NCBI GenBank assembly: GCA_022241605.1
Contig: JAKOMQ010000010.1
Coordinates: 1-64,000 of the forward strand
Direction: 5' to 3'
Length of the DNA stretch: 64,000 nucleotides
From: Aquimonas sp.
GTDB lineage: Bacteria; Pseudomonadota; Gammaproteobacteria; Xanthomonadales; Xanthomonadaceae
Shown: positions 27,004 through 36,292 of the stretch, in pieces
Layout: every line of letters begins with the position of its first letter
Numbering within the stretch: position 1 is the stretch's first letter
Made by a program: the position numbers and the translations under genes
The notes under the pieces: generated by a model
What the model was told of the DNA's origin: nothing
Database searches by the model: none
Seen by the model: only the letters and a program-made list of their open reading frames with translations

Positions 27004-28128
27004 TCAGCCGCCCGAGGGGCGTTCCGCCAGCTCCAGCTCGATCTGGAAAGGCACGCCGGCGCGCAGCCCCGCCACGCTGACGCTGGCGCCGGGCGCGAGT
27101 GCTGCTTCGCGCAGGCGCAGGCCGGCGTGGTCAATGATCGGCGCGCCGTTGAATTCGAGCAGCACGTCGCCGGGGCGAAGTCCGGCCGCATGGGCCGGGC
27201 CGACGGGATAGACCCGGGTCAGCGCCACGCCGCGCGGGCCATCGAAGTTGAGCGAGCCGGGCAGCAGCGGCGCGTCGCCGTACTCCGCGCCGATCCAGCC
27301 GCGGATCACCTTGCCGTGCAGGCGGATCTCCTGCAGCACATGCGCGGCGGTGCGAATGGGAATGGCGAAGCCAATGCCCTCCGCGCCATGGATCCGGCCG
27401 AGCACGAAGGTGTTGATGCCGATCAGCTGGCCGCGGGCATCGATCAGCGCCCCGCCGCTGTTGCCCTCGTTGATCGCGGCATCGGTCTGGATGAAGTCCT
27501 CGGCCAGCGCCTGCGCCACCTGGCTGCGGGCCAGCCCGGAGACGATGCCCTGGGTCACGGTCTGGTTCAGGCCGAAGGGGTTGCCGATCGCCAGCACCAC
27601 GTCGCCCACCCGGCTCTGCAGCTGGGGATCCAGCGCCAGCGCCGGCAGGCCGCTGCCCTCGACCTTGAGCACCGCCAGATCGGTTTCGGCGTCGCTACCC
27701 ACCACGCGGGCCTCGGTTACGCGGCCGTCCCAGAGCACCAGCCGGATCTGTTCGGCGCCCTGGATGACGTGGTGGTTGGTCAGGACATACCCGTCTTCGC
27801 TGACGATGACGCCAGACCCGAGCGCACGCGCCAGCCGGGTCCGGGTGGGGCCAAGGGTGACGCCGGAAAAGCGCTGCAGGCTGGGATCCGGCAGCATCAG
27901 GAGGCGCTCTGTGATGACCCGATCCGCATAGATGCTGACCACCGCCGGAGTCGCCCGTTGGACGGCATCGGCGTAGCTCAGTGCGAGCGGGCTGGCGGGC
28001 GCCGTCGTGCCGCCGCCGCGGATGCGCTCTGCGAGCCCGGGGGCCAGATGCAGCAGCAGGAAGGCGCAGGCGAGGCCCACGATCACGCTTTGCACGAGGA
28101 AAGAAAGAAGGCTGCGGGGGCGCTGCAT
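27004..28128 (-). CDS. DegS/DegQ-like periplasmic serine protease
   Basis: The product is 374 residues. An N-terminal membrane anchor (about 7-30) is followed by a trypsin-like domain with His120 in TNHHV, Asp150 in ETDLAVL and Ser224 in GNSGG, and one C-terminal PDZ domain (about 275-365). A single PDZ and a membrane anchor suggest DegS-type organisation, in which the protease senses misfolded envelope proteins. A GTG at 28146 is an alternative start six codons upstream. It is divergent from petA, an arrangement often seen in gammaproteobacteria. Confidence 0.88.
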   Translation of the reverse strand: MQRPRSLLSFLVQSVIVGLACAFLLLHLAPGLAERIRGGGTTAPASPLALSYADAVQRATPAVVSIYADRVITERLLMLPDPSLQRFSGVTLGPTRTRLARALGSGVIVSEDGYVLTNHHVIQGAEQIRLVLWDGRVTEARVVGSDAETDLAVLKVEGSGLPALALDPQLQSRVGDVVLAIGNPFGLNQTVTQGIVSGLARSQVAQALAEDFIQTDAAINEGNSGGALIDARGQLIGINTFVLGRIHGAEGIGFAIPIRTAAHVLQEIRLHGKVIRGWIGAEYGDAPLLPGSLNFDGPRGVALTRVYPVGPAHAAGLRPGDVLLEFNGAPIIDHAGLRLREAALAPGASVSVAGLRAGVPFQIELELAERPSGG

Positions 28129-28205
28129 GGGGTCGGTAGGCTGCACGGGGCCGTCATTGTGCCCTGCGCGACGGCCTCGGGGCGCTGCGTGGTGCCGCGC
28201 TTGCG

Positions 28206-28235
28206 TTGTCCGGGGGTTTGGGCTTCCGCTACACT
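28206..28235 (+). promoter_or_regulatory. Putative sigma-70 promoter of petABC
   Basis: TTGTCC at 28206-28211 and TACACT at 28230-28235 are separated by 18 bases, with four of six matches in each box. The petA start codon is 68 bases further on. Confidence 0.4.
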
Positions 28236-28302
28236 ACGCTGCTTTGGCGGGCCGCAGATGCGGCGACTGCCCGGATTCCCAGCGTATTGTTCGGAGAGCC
28301 GA

Positions 28303-28902
28303 ATGGCTAACCAAGACGTCAACCCAGGTCGCCGCCGCTTCCTCACCGCCACCACCGCCGTGGTTGGCGCGGGTGGCGCGATGGTCGCAGCCGTGCCTTT
28401 CATCGCCTCCTGGCAGCCCAGCGCCCGCGCCGAGCTTGCCGGCGCTCCGGTCACCGAGAATTTCGCGCGCCTGGAACCCGGCCAGCGTATGACCGTGACC
28501 TGGCGCGGCCAGCCGGTCTTCATCATCCGGCGCACTCCCCAGCAGCTCGACCTGCTGGCCTCCCAGGATTCGCGTCTGCGCGACCCCTCGTCCGACAACC
28601 TGGACCAGCAGCCAGCCTACGCGCGCAACCCGCACCGCTCGGTCAAGCCCGAGCTGCTGGTGCTGGTCGGCCTCTGCACGCATTTGGGCTGCGTTCCGCT
28701 GTTCCGCCCCGAGGTTGAGGCCCAGCCTTTCGACAGTGAATGGAAGGGCGGCTTCTACTGCCCCTGCCACAACTCGCGGTTCGACATGGCCGGCCGCGTC
28801 TACGCTGGCGTGCCGGCCCCGACCAACCTGGCCGTACCGCCCTATCGTTTTGTCGACGACGGCACGCTGATGATTGGCGTAGATCCTGAAGGAGCTGCCT
28901 GA
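28303..28902 (+). CDS. petA: Ubiquinol-cytochrome c reductase, Rieske iron-sulfur subunit
   Basis: This 199-residue subunit of the bc1 complex carries electrons from ubiquinol to cytochrome c1. A twin-arginine-like anchor (RRRFLTATTAVVG) precedes the membrane helix. The 2Fe-2S ligands are Cys125 and His127 in CTHLGC and Cys143 and His146 in CPCHNS, with Cys130 and Cys145 placed for the disulfide. ATG 28303 follows GGAGAG and starts the family sequence. The stop overlaps the petB start by one base. Confidence 0.97.
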   Translation: MANQDVNPGRRRFLTATTAVVGAGGAMVAAVPFIASWQPSARAELAGAPVTENFARLEPGQRMTVTWRGQPVFIIRRTPQQLDLLASQDSRLRDPSSDNLDQQPAYARNPHRSVKPELLVLVGLCTHLGCVPLFRPEVEAQPFDSEWKGGFYCPCHNSRFDMAGRVYAGVPAPTNLAVPPYRFVDDGTLMIGVDPEGAA

Positions 28903-30146
28903 TGTCCAGCACGATTAACCGCACCGTCGACTCCGTCACCCAGTGGGTGGACGAGCGCGCCCCCGGCCTCAAGGGGGCCTACAACAAGCACATCGGCCAG
29001 TACTACGCGCCGAAGAATTTCAACGTCTGGTACTACTTCGGCTCGCTTGCGATGCTGGTGCTGGTCAACCAGATCGTCACCGGCATCTGGTTGACGATGA
29101 ACTACAAGCCGTCCGCGACCGAGGCTTTCGCCTCGGTCGAGTACATCATGCGTGACGTGCCCTGGGGCTGGCTGATCCGCTACATGCACAGCACCGGCGC
29201 GTCGCTGTTCTTCGTGGTGGTGTACCTCCACATGTTCCGCGGGCTGGCCTATGGCAGCTCGCAGAAGCCCCGCGAGCTGGTGTGGGTGATCGGCGTCGCC
29301 ATCTTCCTGGTGCTGATGGCCGAGGCCTTCCTCGGCTACGTGCTGCCCTGGGGCCAGATGAGCTACCACGGCGCCCAGGTGATCATCAATCTGTTCGGTG
29401 CGGTGCCGCTTATCGGCAACGAGCTGACCGAGTGGATCCGCGGTGACTTCCTGGTCTCGGACGCAACCCTGAACCGGTTCTTCGCGCTGCACGTCATCGC
29501 GCTTCCGCTGGTGCTTCTGCTGCTGGTGGTGCTGCACTTGGGCGCGCTGCACGAGGTCGGGTCCAACAACCCGGACGGCGTCGACATCAAGAAGGTGAAG
29601 GGCGCGGACGGCAAGCCGCTGGACGGCATCCCCTTCCACCCCTACTACACGGTCAAGGATCTGTTTGGCGCGAGCTTCTTCCTGACCATCGCGGCCTTCA
29701 TCATCTTCTTTGCACCCACCTTCGGAAATCTCTTCCTCGAGTACGACAACTTCGTGCCGGCCAACCCGATGGTGACGCCCGACCACATCAAGCCGGTCTG
29801 GTACTTCACTCCGTACTACGCCATGTTGCGCGCCGTGCCCGACAAGCTGATGGGCGTGGTCATCATGGGTGGCGCGGTGCTCATCCTGTTCCTGCTGCCC
29901 TGGCTTGACCGCAGTCCGGTGCGCTCGATCCGCTACCGTGGTCCGCTGTCGAAGCTGCTGCTGGGGATCTTCGTGATCGGCTTCCTCATTCTCGGCTGGC
30001 TGGGCCTGCAGTCCGGGTCGGCGATGCAGACCCTGATGGCGCAGATCTTCACGTTCTACTACTTCGCCTTCTTCATCACCATGCCGCTGTGGACCCGCTG
30101 GGACTCCTACAAGCCGGTGCCCGAACGGGTGACGACCCATGATTGA
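28902..30146 (+). CDS. petB: Cytochrome b of the bc1 complex
   Basis: A 414-residue inner-membrane subunit with eight predicted helices that holds two b-type hemes and both quinone sites. Recognisable stretches are WYYFGSLAMLVLVNQIVTG, the Qo region with PWGQMSYHGAQV, and the PxxW-type loop near HPYYTVKDLFG. Histidine pairs in helices B and D (RYMHSTGAS; LHVIALPLV) are the expected heme ligands. It overlaps petC by eight bases. Confidence 0.97.
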   Translation: MSSTINRTVDSVTQWVDERAPGLKGAYNKHIGQYYAPKNFNVWYYFGSLAMLVLVNQIVTGIWLTMNYKPSATEAFASVEYIMRDVPWGWLIRYMHSTGASLFFVVVYLHMFRGLAYGSSQKPRELVWVIGVAIFLVLMAEAFLGYVLPWGQMSYHGAQVIINLFGAVPLIGNELTEWIRGDFLVSDATLNRFFALHVIALPLVLLLLVVLHLGALHEVGSNNPDGVDIKKVKGADGKPLDGIPFHPYYTVKDLFGASFFLTIAAFIIFFAPTFGNLFLEYDNFVPANPMVTPDHIKPVWYFTPYYAMLRAVPDKLMGVVIMGGAVLILFLLPWLDRSPVRSIRYRGPLSKLLLGIFVIGFLILGWLGLQSGSAMQTLMAQIFTFYYFAFFITMPLWTRWDSYKPVPERVTTHD

Positions 30147-30882
30147 CCGCCTGCTGCTGGCAGCCCTGCTGGCCCTCGCTTCGTTCGGCTCCTCGACGGC
30201 CATGGCCGCGGGCAAGGTCCAGCTGGAGCCCTCCTACGTGAACATCAGCGATCGCGCTTCCCTGCAGCGTGGCGCCGCCCTGTTCATGAACTACTGTGCC
30301 GGCTGTCACTCCCTCGGTTTCCAGCGCTACTCGCGAACCGCTCGGGACCTCGGCCTGAGCGAGGAGCAGGTGATGACTTACCTGAACTTCGCCGGCACCG
30401 CCTTTGGCGGGCACATGCTGTCCGCCATGGATCCGGACGACGGAGCCGCCTGGTTCGGCGGCAAGGCACCACCGGACCTGACGCTGACGGCGCGCGCCAA
30501 GGCTGGCGGCCCGGACTGGACCTACACCTTCCTCAAGTCCTTCTACGTGGACGAGACGCGCCCGGCGGGCTGGAACAACACCGTCCTGGCCGGCTCCAGC
30601 ATGCCCAACGTGCTGTGGAACCTGCAGGGCATCCAGCGTCCGATCTTCGAAGGCGAGGGCATCGATGCCCGCGTTGCAGCGTTCCAGCTGGCGCCGGCGG
30701 GTAGCCAGACCGAGGCGGAGTTCGAGCAGACCATCCGCGATATCACCGCTTTCCTGACCTATGCGGCAGAGCCGGCCGCACTCAAGCGCGAAGCGCTGGG
30801 CGTGTGGGTTATCCTCTTCCTCACGGTCTTCACGATGCTCGCCTGGTTGCTCAAGCAGGAATACTGGCGCGACGTGCACTGA
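30139..30882 (+). CDS. petC: Cytochrome c1 of the bc1 complex
   Basis: The 247-residue heme-bearing subunit. A Sec signal peptide (about 1-23) is followed by the heme c motif Cys53-Ala-Gly-Cys56-His57. The axial methionine is probably in the GSSMPNVLW region. A single C-terminal membrane anchor (about 221-240) ends in WLLKQEYWRDVH. Translation is coupled to petB by overlap. A ten-pair hairpin follows the stop before sspA. Confidence 0.96.
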   Translation: MIDRLLLAALLALASFGSSTAMAAGKVQLEPSYVNISDRASLQRGAALFMNYCAGCHSLGFQRYSRTARDLGLSEEQVMTYLNFAGTAFGGHMLSAMDPDDGAAWFGGKAPPDLTLTARAKAGGPDWTYTFLKSFYVDETRPAGWNNTVLAGSSMPNVLWNLQGIQRPIFEGEGIDARVAAFQLAPAGSQTEAEFEQTIRDITAFLTYAAEPAALKREALGVWVILFLTVFTMLAWLLKQEYWRDVH

Positions 30883-30894
30883 CGACCGTACGGG

Positions 30895-30919
30895 GGCCGG
30901 CGCGCAACCCGCGCCGGCC
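30895..30919 (+). terminator. GC-rich hairpin between petC and sspA
   Basis: GGCCGGCGCG and CGCGCCGGCC form a perfect ten-pair stem around CAACC. There is no T run, so it may be an mRNA-stabilising or partial-termination hairpin rather than a full terminator. Confidence 0.45.
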
Positions 30920-30951
30920 TGACCCTAATCGAGGGGACGGGGAGAGTCGGG

Positions 30952-31587
30952 ATGGCATCGAGTTCGCGTCTGCGCAATGCGCTGACCCTGTTTTCGGCAC
31001 GGGATTGCGCCACCTGCCACCGGATACGGCTGGTATTGGCGGCCAAGGGTGTGAGCTACGAGCTGGTGCCCGTCGATCCGGATGTTCCGCCCGAGGACCT
31101 GCTCGAGCTCAACCCCACCCTAAGTCTCCCGACCCTTGCCGAACGCGATCTCGTGCTCTATTCGGCGGCCGTGCTGAGCGAGTACATCGACGAGCGCTAC
31201 CCGCATCCGCCGCTGATGCCCATCGACCCGCTCTCACGTGCACGCCTGCGGCTGGCGATGTCGCGGCTTGAGGAAGAATGGGTGCCCGAGCTCGAGGCCA
31301 TCGCCTCGGGGTCGAAATCCGAGTCGGAAGCCGCACGCAAGCGTATGCGCGAACTTGTCCTGGCTTCCCTGCCCCTGTTCAAGGCCTCGCGCTTTTTTCT
31401 CAACACCGAGCTCTCGCTGGCGGATTGCGCGCTTGCGCCGATCCTGTGGCGTCTGCCTGCGGCCGGCATCGACCTCGCCCGCGAGGCCAAGCCGATCGAA
31501 GATTATGCCCAGCGGATCTTCCGCAGCCCGATCTTCGCGCGCAGTCTGACGCAGGAGGAGCGCCACTACAGGGAACTCCCCGCATGA
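30952..31587 (+). CDS. sspA: Stringent starvation protein A
   Basis: A 211-residue glutathione-S-transferase-fold protein that binds RNA polymerase in the stress response. The N-terminal thioredoxin-like part holds TLFSARDCATCHRIRLVLAA, and the helical C-terminal domain includes the LSLADCALAPILWRLP motif. The petABC-sspAB order is well known in gammaproteobacteria. The ATGA at 31584-31587 overlaps it with sspB. Confidence 0.92.
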   Translation: MASSSRLRNALTLFSARDCATCHRIRLVLAAKGVSYELVPVDPDVPPEDLLELNPTLSLPTLAERDLVLYSAAVLSEYIDERYPHPPLMPIDPLSRARLRLAMSRLEEEWVPELEAIASGSKSESEAARKRMRELVLASLPLFKASRFFLNTELSLADCALAPILWRLPAAGIDLAREAKPIEDYAQRIFRSPIFARSLTQEERHYRELPA

Positions 31588-32012
31588 GTGATGCCGGAAA
31601 TCCGCGCACGAGCTCCAATCGCCCCTATCTGCTGCGGGCCATTTACGACTGGATCAGCGACAACGGGCTCACCCCGTATCTGCTGGTCGACGCTTCGTTC
31701 GCCGGGGTGCAGGTGCCGCCTGCTTCCATCAAGGATGGCAAGGTGGTGCTCAACATCGCTACCCGCGCGGTCGATGCGCTGGAGCTGGGTAATGCACAGG
31801 TGCGCTTCCTTGCCCGATTTGGCGGTGTCAGCCAGGCGATCCACCTGCCGCTGCCGGCGATCGAAGCGATCTACGCCCAGGAAACCGGCCAGGGAATGAT
31901 GCTTCCGCCCGACGATCCGGCCACGACTGCCGAGGCGATCGAGCCCGAGCCTGAGAGTTCGGCGCAGGCGGCACCGCCACGCCGTGGCAACCATCTGCGC
32001 ATCATCAAGTAG
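31584..32012 (+). CDS. sspB: ClpXP adaptor SspB
   Basis: A 142-residue adaptor that delivers ssrA-tagged peptides to ClpXP. The folded peptide-binding domain (about 12-110) contains RPYLLRAIYDWISDNGLTPY and LVDA. A flexible acidic linker follows, and the C-terminal tail NHLRIIK matches the ClpX-docking motif LRxVK. ATG 31584 overlaps the sspA stop. It converges with the DUF3301 gene. Confidence 0.94.
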   Translation: MSDAGNPRTSSNRPYLLRAIYDWISDNGLTPYLLVDASFAGVQVPPASIKDGKVVLNIATRAVDALELGNAQVRFLARFGGVSQAIHLPLPAIEAIYAQETGQGMMLPPDDPATTAEAIEPEPESSAQAAPPRRGNHLRIIK

Positions 32013-32058
32013 CGGCCACACGCGAGCGCCGGGCTGGGCCAAGCGGGTTCGCGGTGGG

Positions 32059-32430
32059 TCAGCCCCAGCTGCCGAAGCTGCGCAAGGGAAGCTGCGCTGG
32101 CGACACGGGCTCGACGGCGACCGGGGCGGGCGGATCCGGCGCAGTGATCCACTGCAGCTTCAAGCCCAGCAGCGCCAAGCCTCCGCTCATGCGATCGCTG
32201 CCGTCGCGGGAATAGTCGAAACGATACTGCCTGAGCACGCGAAGCCGGCCGCTTTCGTCGCGGCGTACGCCCATTTTGACCAGCGCCACCGTGTGGTCGA
32301 GAAGTTGGACCCCGGCCTGTTCGCAGGCGCGGGCGCCATGCTGGCGAGCCAATTCGGCGGCATCGCGGGCGCGCATCCACGCGTACAGGCCGAGCCCGAA
32401 ACACACCAGCAGAAGCAAGGCGATATCCAT
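32059..32430 (-). CDS. DUF3301 membrane-anchored protein
   Basis: A 123-residue protein with one N-terminal membrane helix (MDIALLLLVCFGLGLYAWM). A basic/aromatic soluble domain follows, containing GVQLLDHTVALVKMGVRR and LRQYRFDYSRDG, the hallmark of DUF3301. Function is unknown. ATG 32430 is chosen because the helix starts there; the open frame upstream has no family similarity. Confidence 0.8.
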   Translation of the reverse strand: MDIALLLLVCFGLGLYAWMRARDAAELARQHGARACEQAGVQLLDHTVALVKMGVRRDESGRLRVLRQYRFDYSRDGSDRMSGGLALLGLKLQWITAPDPPAPVAVEPVSPAQLPLRSFGSWG

Positions 32431-32695
32431 CCAGCAAGTGTGGGGCGTGTTTCCGGCTTGGACAAGCGCCGAGCGTCGGCGACAGCCGCCGCCGCCGCTG
32501 GCGCGGGCGGGTTCCTCGCTGTCAGGGCGGAGGCATGGATCGCTTCTCGATCCAGGCGCGCTACGGCCTGTCGCCGGACGTCGAACGTGCGATGCGCCAC
32601 AGGCACCAATTGCAACTGAATGTAAGCTCGCCGGGACAGGGCCGCCGGCGTTCAACCGCTCGTGCGGGATGAAGCAGCACCCGAGGGAGGTATCC

Positions 32696-35191
32696 GTGTC
32701 GATCCGGGATATCGAGGGCTATCGCATCGAGGCGCTGTTCGCCGAGGGTCCGGGCTGGCAGCTGCTCAAGGCTCGTCGCCAGCACGGGGACGCGCCATTG
32801 CTGCTGTTGTTGCCCGAGGCGGCGGGCGCGCAGGCACGGGTACTGCTGCGCGCGCACGCCAGCCTGCGCCATTCCGGGATCGCCGCCGTGCTCGACATCG
32901 GTGAGACCCGCCAAGGGGGGCTCTATGCGGCGCTTGATGCTTCGCCGGGCGTGGGTCTGGCTGCGGCCTTCCGGCAGGGAATGGACCTCGATCAAGCCTG
33001 CGAGCTGATCCGCAGACTGCTGGGCGCGGTGGCCTATCTGATCCAGCGCGGCGCGCCCGCACCCGACCTGGAGCCGGATTCGATCGTGTTGAACGCGCGC
33101 GGCCGGCCGCTGCTGGTGCGGCTTGTGGGCCCCTCTTCGGTATCCGCCCAGCCGCGTCTGATCGAGCGGCTGGGCCGACACTTCCACGAGGCCCTGACCG
33201 GGATCGACCCTGATCCGGAGCGCTGGCCTCCTGTGCTCCCCGACTATTTGACGCGCTGGCAGCCACTGATCGACGGTTGCCTGGGGCCGCAACGCCTGCA
33301 GAGCATTGCGGCCGTCCAGGCCGCGCTGGATCGGCTGGAAGGGCGCGCGTCCGCCGTCGCTGCTGGCGCTGCACACGAGCCAACGCCAGCGCCAACGCTA
33401 CCGGCTGCCGCTGGGGCTTCAGCTTCTGCGACTCAGGCGCCACAGCCTGCGCCGGCAGCCGCTGCCGGGCTGCGCGACAGCGTCGCCGCCGAGGCCGGCG
33501 CGGCGCCGGTATCGGCGGCTGCAGGGTCGGCTACGCGACCATCGGGCCTGCCCCGCTCGGCCGATCGGGACCCGGCGGCGGAGCCGCTCGAAGGGCGCGC
33601 CCCGGTCGCGCCGGCGGCGCGGACGCCACCGATCAATCCAGACAAGGACGCCGCTGCGCTGCCGCCGCACCTGCGTCACACCGGGCCGTCGAGGGCGCTG
33701 CCGCCCGAACCTGGGCGGATACCGTCCCCGGCGCCGGCGGCACCGGGCGGATCGCCCCTGCGCGACTGGCGCCGCCCCTGGCCCTTTGTGCTGGCCGGCC
33801 TCGGCATGGTCCTGCTCGCCGGGCTGGTGGGCTACCTGCGCGTCGCGGGCGATACGGCGGACATGCTGCCGCTGGCAGCGAGCGAACCTGTCTCCACCGC
33901 ACCGGCTCCCGCGGCCCAGGCCGCGCCGGTCACGCGCCCCACCACTTTCCTGGACCTCATGCAGGCCGCCGAGCCCGATGTGGTCGAGCGGACGACCCTG
34001 GACGTCGCGGAGTTGGCGACCGTGGAGGATCCGCTGCCCGCATTCATCCTGATGGCACGCACCAATCTGGAGGCCGGCCGGCTGGTGGAGCCACCCATCC
34101 GCAATGCGCTGGAGCGCTTCCTGCAGGCGCTGAGTATCGAGCCCGGCAACCGTGAGGCCCAGGCCGGGCTGCTGGACACCGCTCGCCGCTGCCTGCAGGC
34201 GGATACGGGCGAGGATGTGAGCGCCCTGCTGCAGCGCTTCGCCTGCGCCGAGCGGGTCGCGGCCGCACACCCGGCCGCGCTGGTGGTGCGCGAGGACATC
34301 GCGCGGCTGCGCACGGCCGCCATCCAGACGCGACTCGGACCTGCCCGCGAGGCCTTGGCCGGCTGGCGCAGCGCGCGTGCCGCGGATTTGTTCGATCAGG
34401 TGCTGGCACTGGATCCGCAGCTGGGCGAGGCGCGCGCGGGCGCGGACGAAGCCCGCCGTCAGGGGCAGCCGGGCTACAGCTTCCGCGATCCGCTGGGCAA
34501 CGGTGGCCGCGGTCCCGAGTTGCGGGTGGCCGCCGGCTTGGCTTGGGCCCGTCAGGAAACCACGGTAGCGGAGTTCAGCCGCTACTGGCAGGCGGCAGGG
34601 CAGGCGCGCTTTGGCGGCGCCCTGCCCAGCTGCAGGGACCGCGAGTCGCTGCTTCGCAGTTCGCGGCGTCGCACGTGGCAGCAGCCCGAACAGACGCAGA
34701 CGGATCGACATCCGGTGATCTGCGTCAGTGCAGCGATGGCCGACCACTACGTCGAATGGCTGTCCCTGCAGACCGGCCACGCCTATCGCCTGCCGCGGCG
34801 GATCGAGTGGGAGGCGCTGGCCGGAAACGTGCCGCTGGACTGCACCGCCAACTTGCGCGACGAGGCCGCGGCAGCGGCCTGGAACGCGCGTGAGGCCCTG
34901 GCCTGCAGTGACGGCCATGCCCATGCCGGTCCGGGCGGCAGCCTGCCCGCGGGGCCGGCAGGGCTGTACGACTTGTGGGGAAACGTCGCCGAGTGGCTTG
35001 CCGATTGCGTGGCGTCCAACTGCCGGGAGCGCTTGGCCGCCGGCGGCAGCTGGTTCAGCAGCCGCACCGAAACGGGTGTCCGTGGCTTTGCAGCCGAGTC
35101 CGGCTTCACTACCATCGGCTTCCGGGTGGTGCGTGAACTGCCCGACGCGGCCACGCAGGCGTTGCCGGATCAGATTTCCACGCAGCAGTAG
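32696..35191 (+). CDS. Membrane pseudokinase with C-terminal FGE-sulfatase domain
   Basis: The product is about 831 residues. Residues 1-215 follow a Ser/Thr-kinase-like plan (MSIRDIEGYRIEALFAEGPG). The VAIK lysine region reads LLLLLP, the catalytic loop is PAPDLEPDSIVL instead of HRDLKPxN, and no DFG is seen, so it should be inactive. A Pro/Ala-rich linker, a membrane helix (362-381) and a helical repeat-like region follow. Residues 609-820 form an FGE/SUMF1-type fold with GLYDLWGNVAEWLADC and a GFRVVREL end. GTG 32696 has GAGGGAGG five bases upstream and fits the domain start; an ATG lies at 32669. It is followed by a dual-FHA gene. Partners are unknown. Confidence 0.75.
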   Translation: MSIRDIEGYRIEALFAEGPGWQLLKARRQHGDAPLLLLLPEAAGAQARVLLRAHASLRHSGIAAVLDIGETRQGGLYAALDASPGVGLAAAFRQGMDLDQACELIRRLLGAVAYLIQRGAPAPDLEPDSIVLNARGRPLLVRLVGPSSVSAQPRLIERLGRHFHEALTGIDPDPERWPPVLPDYLTRWQPLIDGCLGPQRLQSIAAVQAALDRLEGRASAVAAGAAHEPTPAPTLPAAAGASASATQAPQPAPAAAAGLRDSVAAEAGAAPVSAAAGSATRPSGLPRSADRDPAAEPLEGRAPVAPAARTPPINPDKDAAALPPHLRHTGPSRALPPEPGRIPSPAPAAPGGSPLRDWRRPWPFVLAGLGMVLLAGLVGYLRVAGDTADMLPLAASEPVSTAPAPAAQAAPVTRPTTFLDLMQAAEPDVVERTTLDVAELATVEDPLPAFILMARTNLEAGRLVEPPIRNALERFLQALSIEPGNREAQAGLLDTARRCLQADTGEDVSALLQRFACAERVAAAHPAALVVREDIARLRTAAIQTRLGPAREALAGWRSARAADLFDQVLALDPQLGEARAGADEARRQGQPGYSFRDPLGNGGRGPELRVAAGLAWARQETTVAEFSRYWQAAGQARFGGALPSCRDRESLLRSSRRRTWQQPEQTQTDRHPVICVSAAMADHYVEWLSLQTGHAYRLPRRIEWEALAGNVPLDCTANLRDEAAAAAWNAREALACSDGHAHAGPGGSLPAGPAGLYDLWGNVAEWLADCVASNCRERLAAGGSWFSSRTETGVRGFAAESGFTTIGFRVVRELPDAATQALPDQISTQQ

Positions 35192-35291
35192 CTGGCCTGG
35201 GGCGTTCGCGTCCGCAGGCCCGGTCCACCCTTGCCGCACCGCTGCAGTGCCCTGGTGCGCTGCCCGCTCCGCACCGCTTTCGAGGTGAATG

Positions 35292-36065
35292 ATGAAGCTG
35301 ATTTTCCCCAACGGCGAGCATGGCGCAGTCCTGCTGGGTGAGGGCGCCAACCGCCTCGGCAGCGCCGAGCTCGCCCTGATCCGGCTGCAGTCCGAGGGCG
35401 TACGGCCTGAGCACTGCAGCCTTGAGCTTTCCGAGTCCGCGCTCAGCCTGCGCCTGTTTGATGGCGCCGCAGTCACCGTCAATGGCCAAGCCGCCAGCGA
35501 CGGCCAGGTCCTGAAGCCGGGCGATCAGATCGGTTTCGGCCCCGTGCAGGCGCGGCTGGTGGCGGTCGAGCGCGTGTCCGAAGCGCCTGCGCCCAAGCGT
35601 CCGCAGGTGGACGACACCGGCGCCACCCGCGTGCGCGCCGCGCTGCCAAAGTACGTCCTGCGAGGCGTGTCGGGTGCGGCTTTCGGCAAGACCTACGCCG
35701 TCGCCTCGGCGCAGGTGATCGGCCGCCACCACGAGTGCGACATCGCGATTGCAAGCGAAGAGATCTCGCGTCGCCACGCTCAGGTCAAGCCGTCCACCGA
35801 TGGCTTGATGGTGGAGGACCTTGGATCCTCCAATGGCACCTACATCAACGGCCAGCGAGTGCAGAGCGGGCTGCTCAGGAACGGGGACGAGCTGCGCCTG
35901 GATGCGATCCGCTTCATGCTGGTGGTGCCTGGGCAGGAGATCCCAAAGACGTCCGCTTCGGCGCCGGCGGCCAGGGGAGATTCCGGCCGCCGCGCGGCGG
36001 TGGCTGCCGCGATCGTGGCAGCGGTGATCCTGGTGGGCGTGGTTGCGCTGTTCGCCTTGCGTTGA
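35292..36065 (+). CDS. Membrane protein with two FHA domains
   Basis: The product is about 257 residues. A degenerate forkhead-associated domain (about 5-90) and a well-conserved one (about 130-205) are present. The second has GRHHECDIAI, SRRHAQ and DLGSSNGTYINGQRV, the residues that read phosphothreonine. A C-terminal membrane helix (about 235-256) anchors it with the FHA domains in the cytoplasm. ATG 35292 has the better spacing to GAGGTGA; ATG 35289 is equally in frame. It follows the pseudokinase gene by 97 bases and probably works with it. Confidence 0.82.
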   Translation: MKLIFPNGEHGAVLLGEGANRLGSAELALIRLQSEGVRPEHCSLELSESALSLRLFDGAAVTVNGQAASDGQVLKPGDQIGFGPVQARLVAVERVSEAPAPKRPQVDDTGATRVRAALPKYVLRGVSGAAFGKTYAVASAQVIGRHHECDIAIASEEISRRHAQVKPSTDGLMVEDLGSSNGTYINGQRVQSGLLRNGDELRLDAIRFMLVVPGQEIPKTSASAPAARGDSGRRAAVAAAIVAAVILVGVVALFALR

Positions 36066-36085
36066 GTGTCTGTGGATTGCTCAAT

Positions 36086-36119
36086 CTGCCAGCCCGGCGA
36101 CGGATAGCCGGGCTGGCAG
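36086..36119. terminator. Bidirectional hairpin between convergent genes
   Basis: CTGCCAGCCCGGC pairs perfectly with GCCGGGCTGGCAG over 13 bases around an eight-base loop. A second, shorter hairpin (GCCGGGC-TTGC-GCCCGGC) is at 36197-36214. They lie between the convergent FHA gene and the gene ending at 36293. No T runs follow. Confidence 0.5.
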
Positions 36120-36292
36120 CGGTCGTCCAAGGTTGATTGGCGATCCGGGCCCAGCACCGGCGCCGCCGAGCTGCGGCGGAGCACGTCGCCGCGGATGCCG
36201 GGCTTGCGCCCGGCAGACGCTGCAGGAATCAGGTTTTTGAAAGGCTGCGCGCCTGCCCAGGCCGGCAGCTTTCGCGCTCGCGGTAAGCCGGT

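Noticed and set aside
33419..35482. Open frame of 687 codons on the minus strand
   Set aside because: It overlaps the pseudokinase/FGE gene, which has motifs and a ribosome site.
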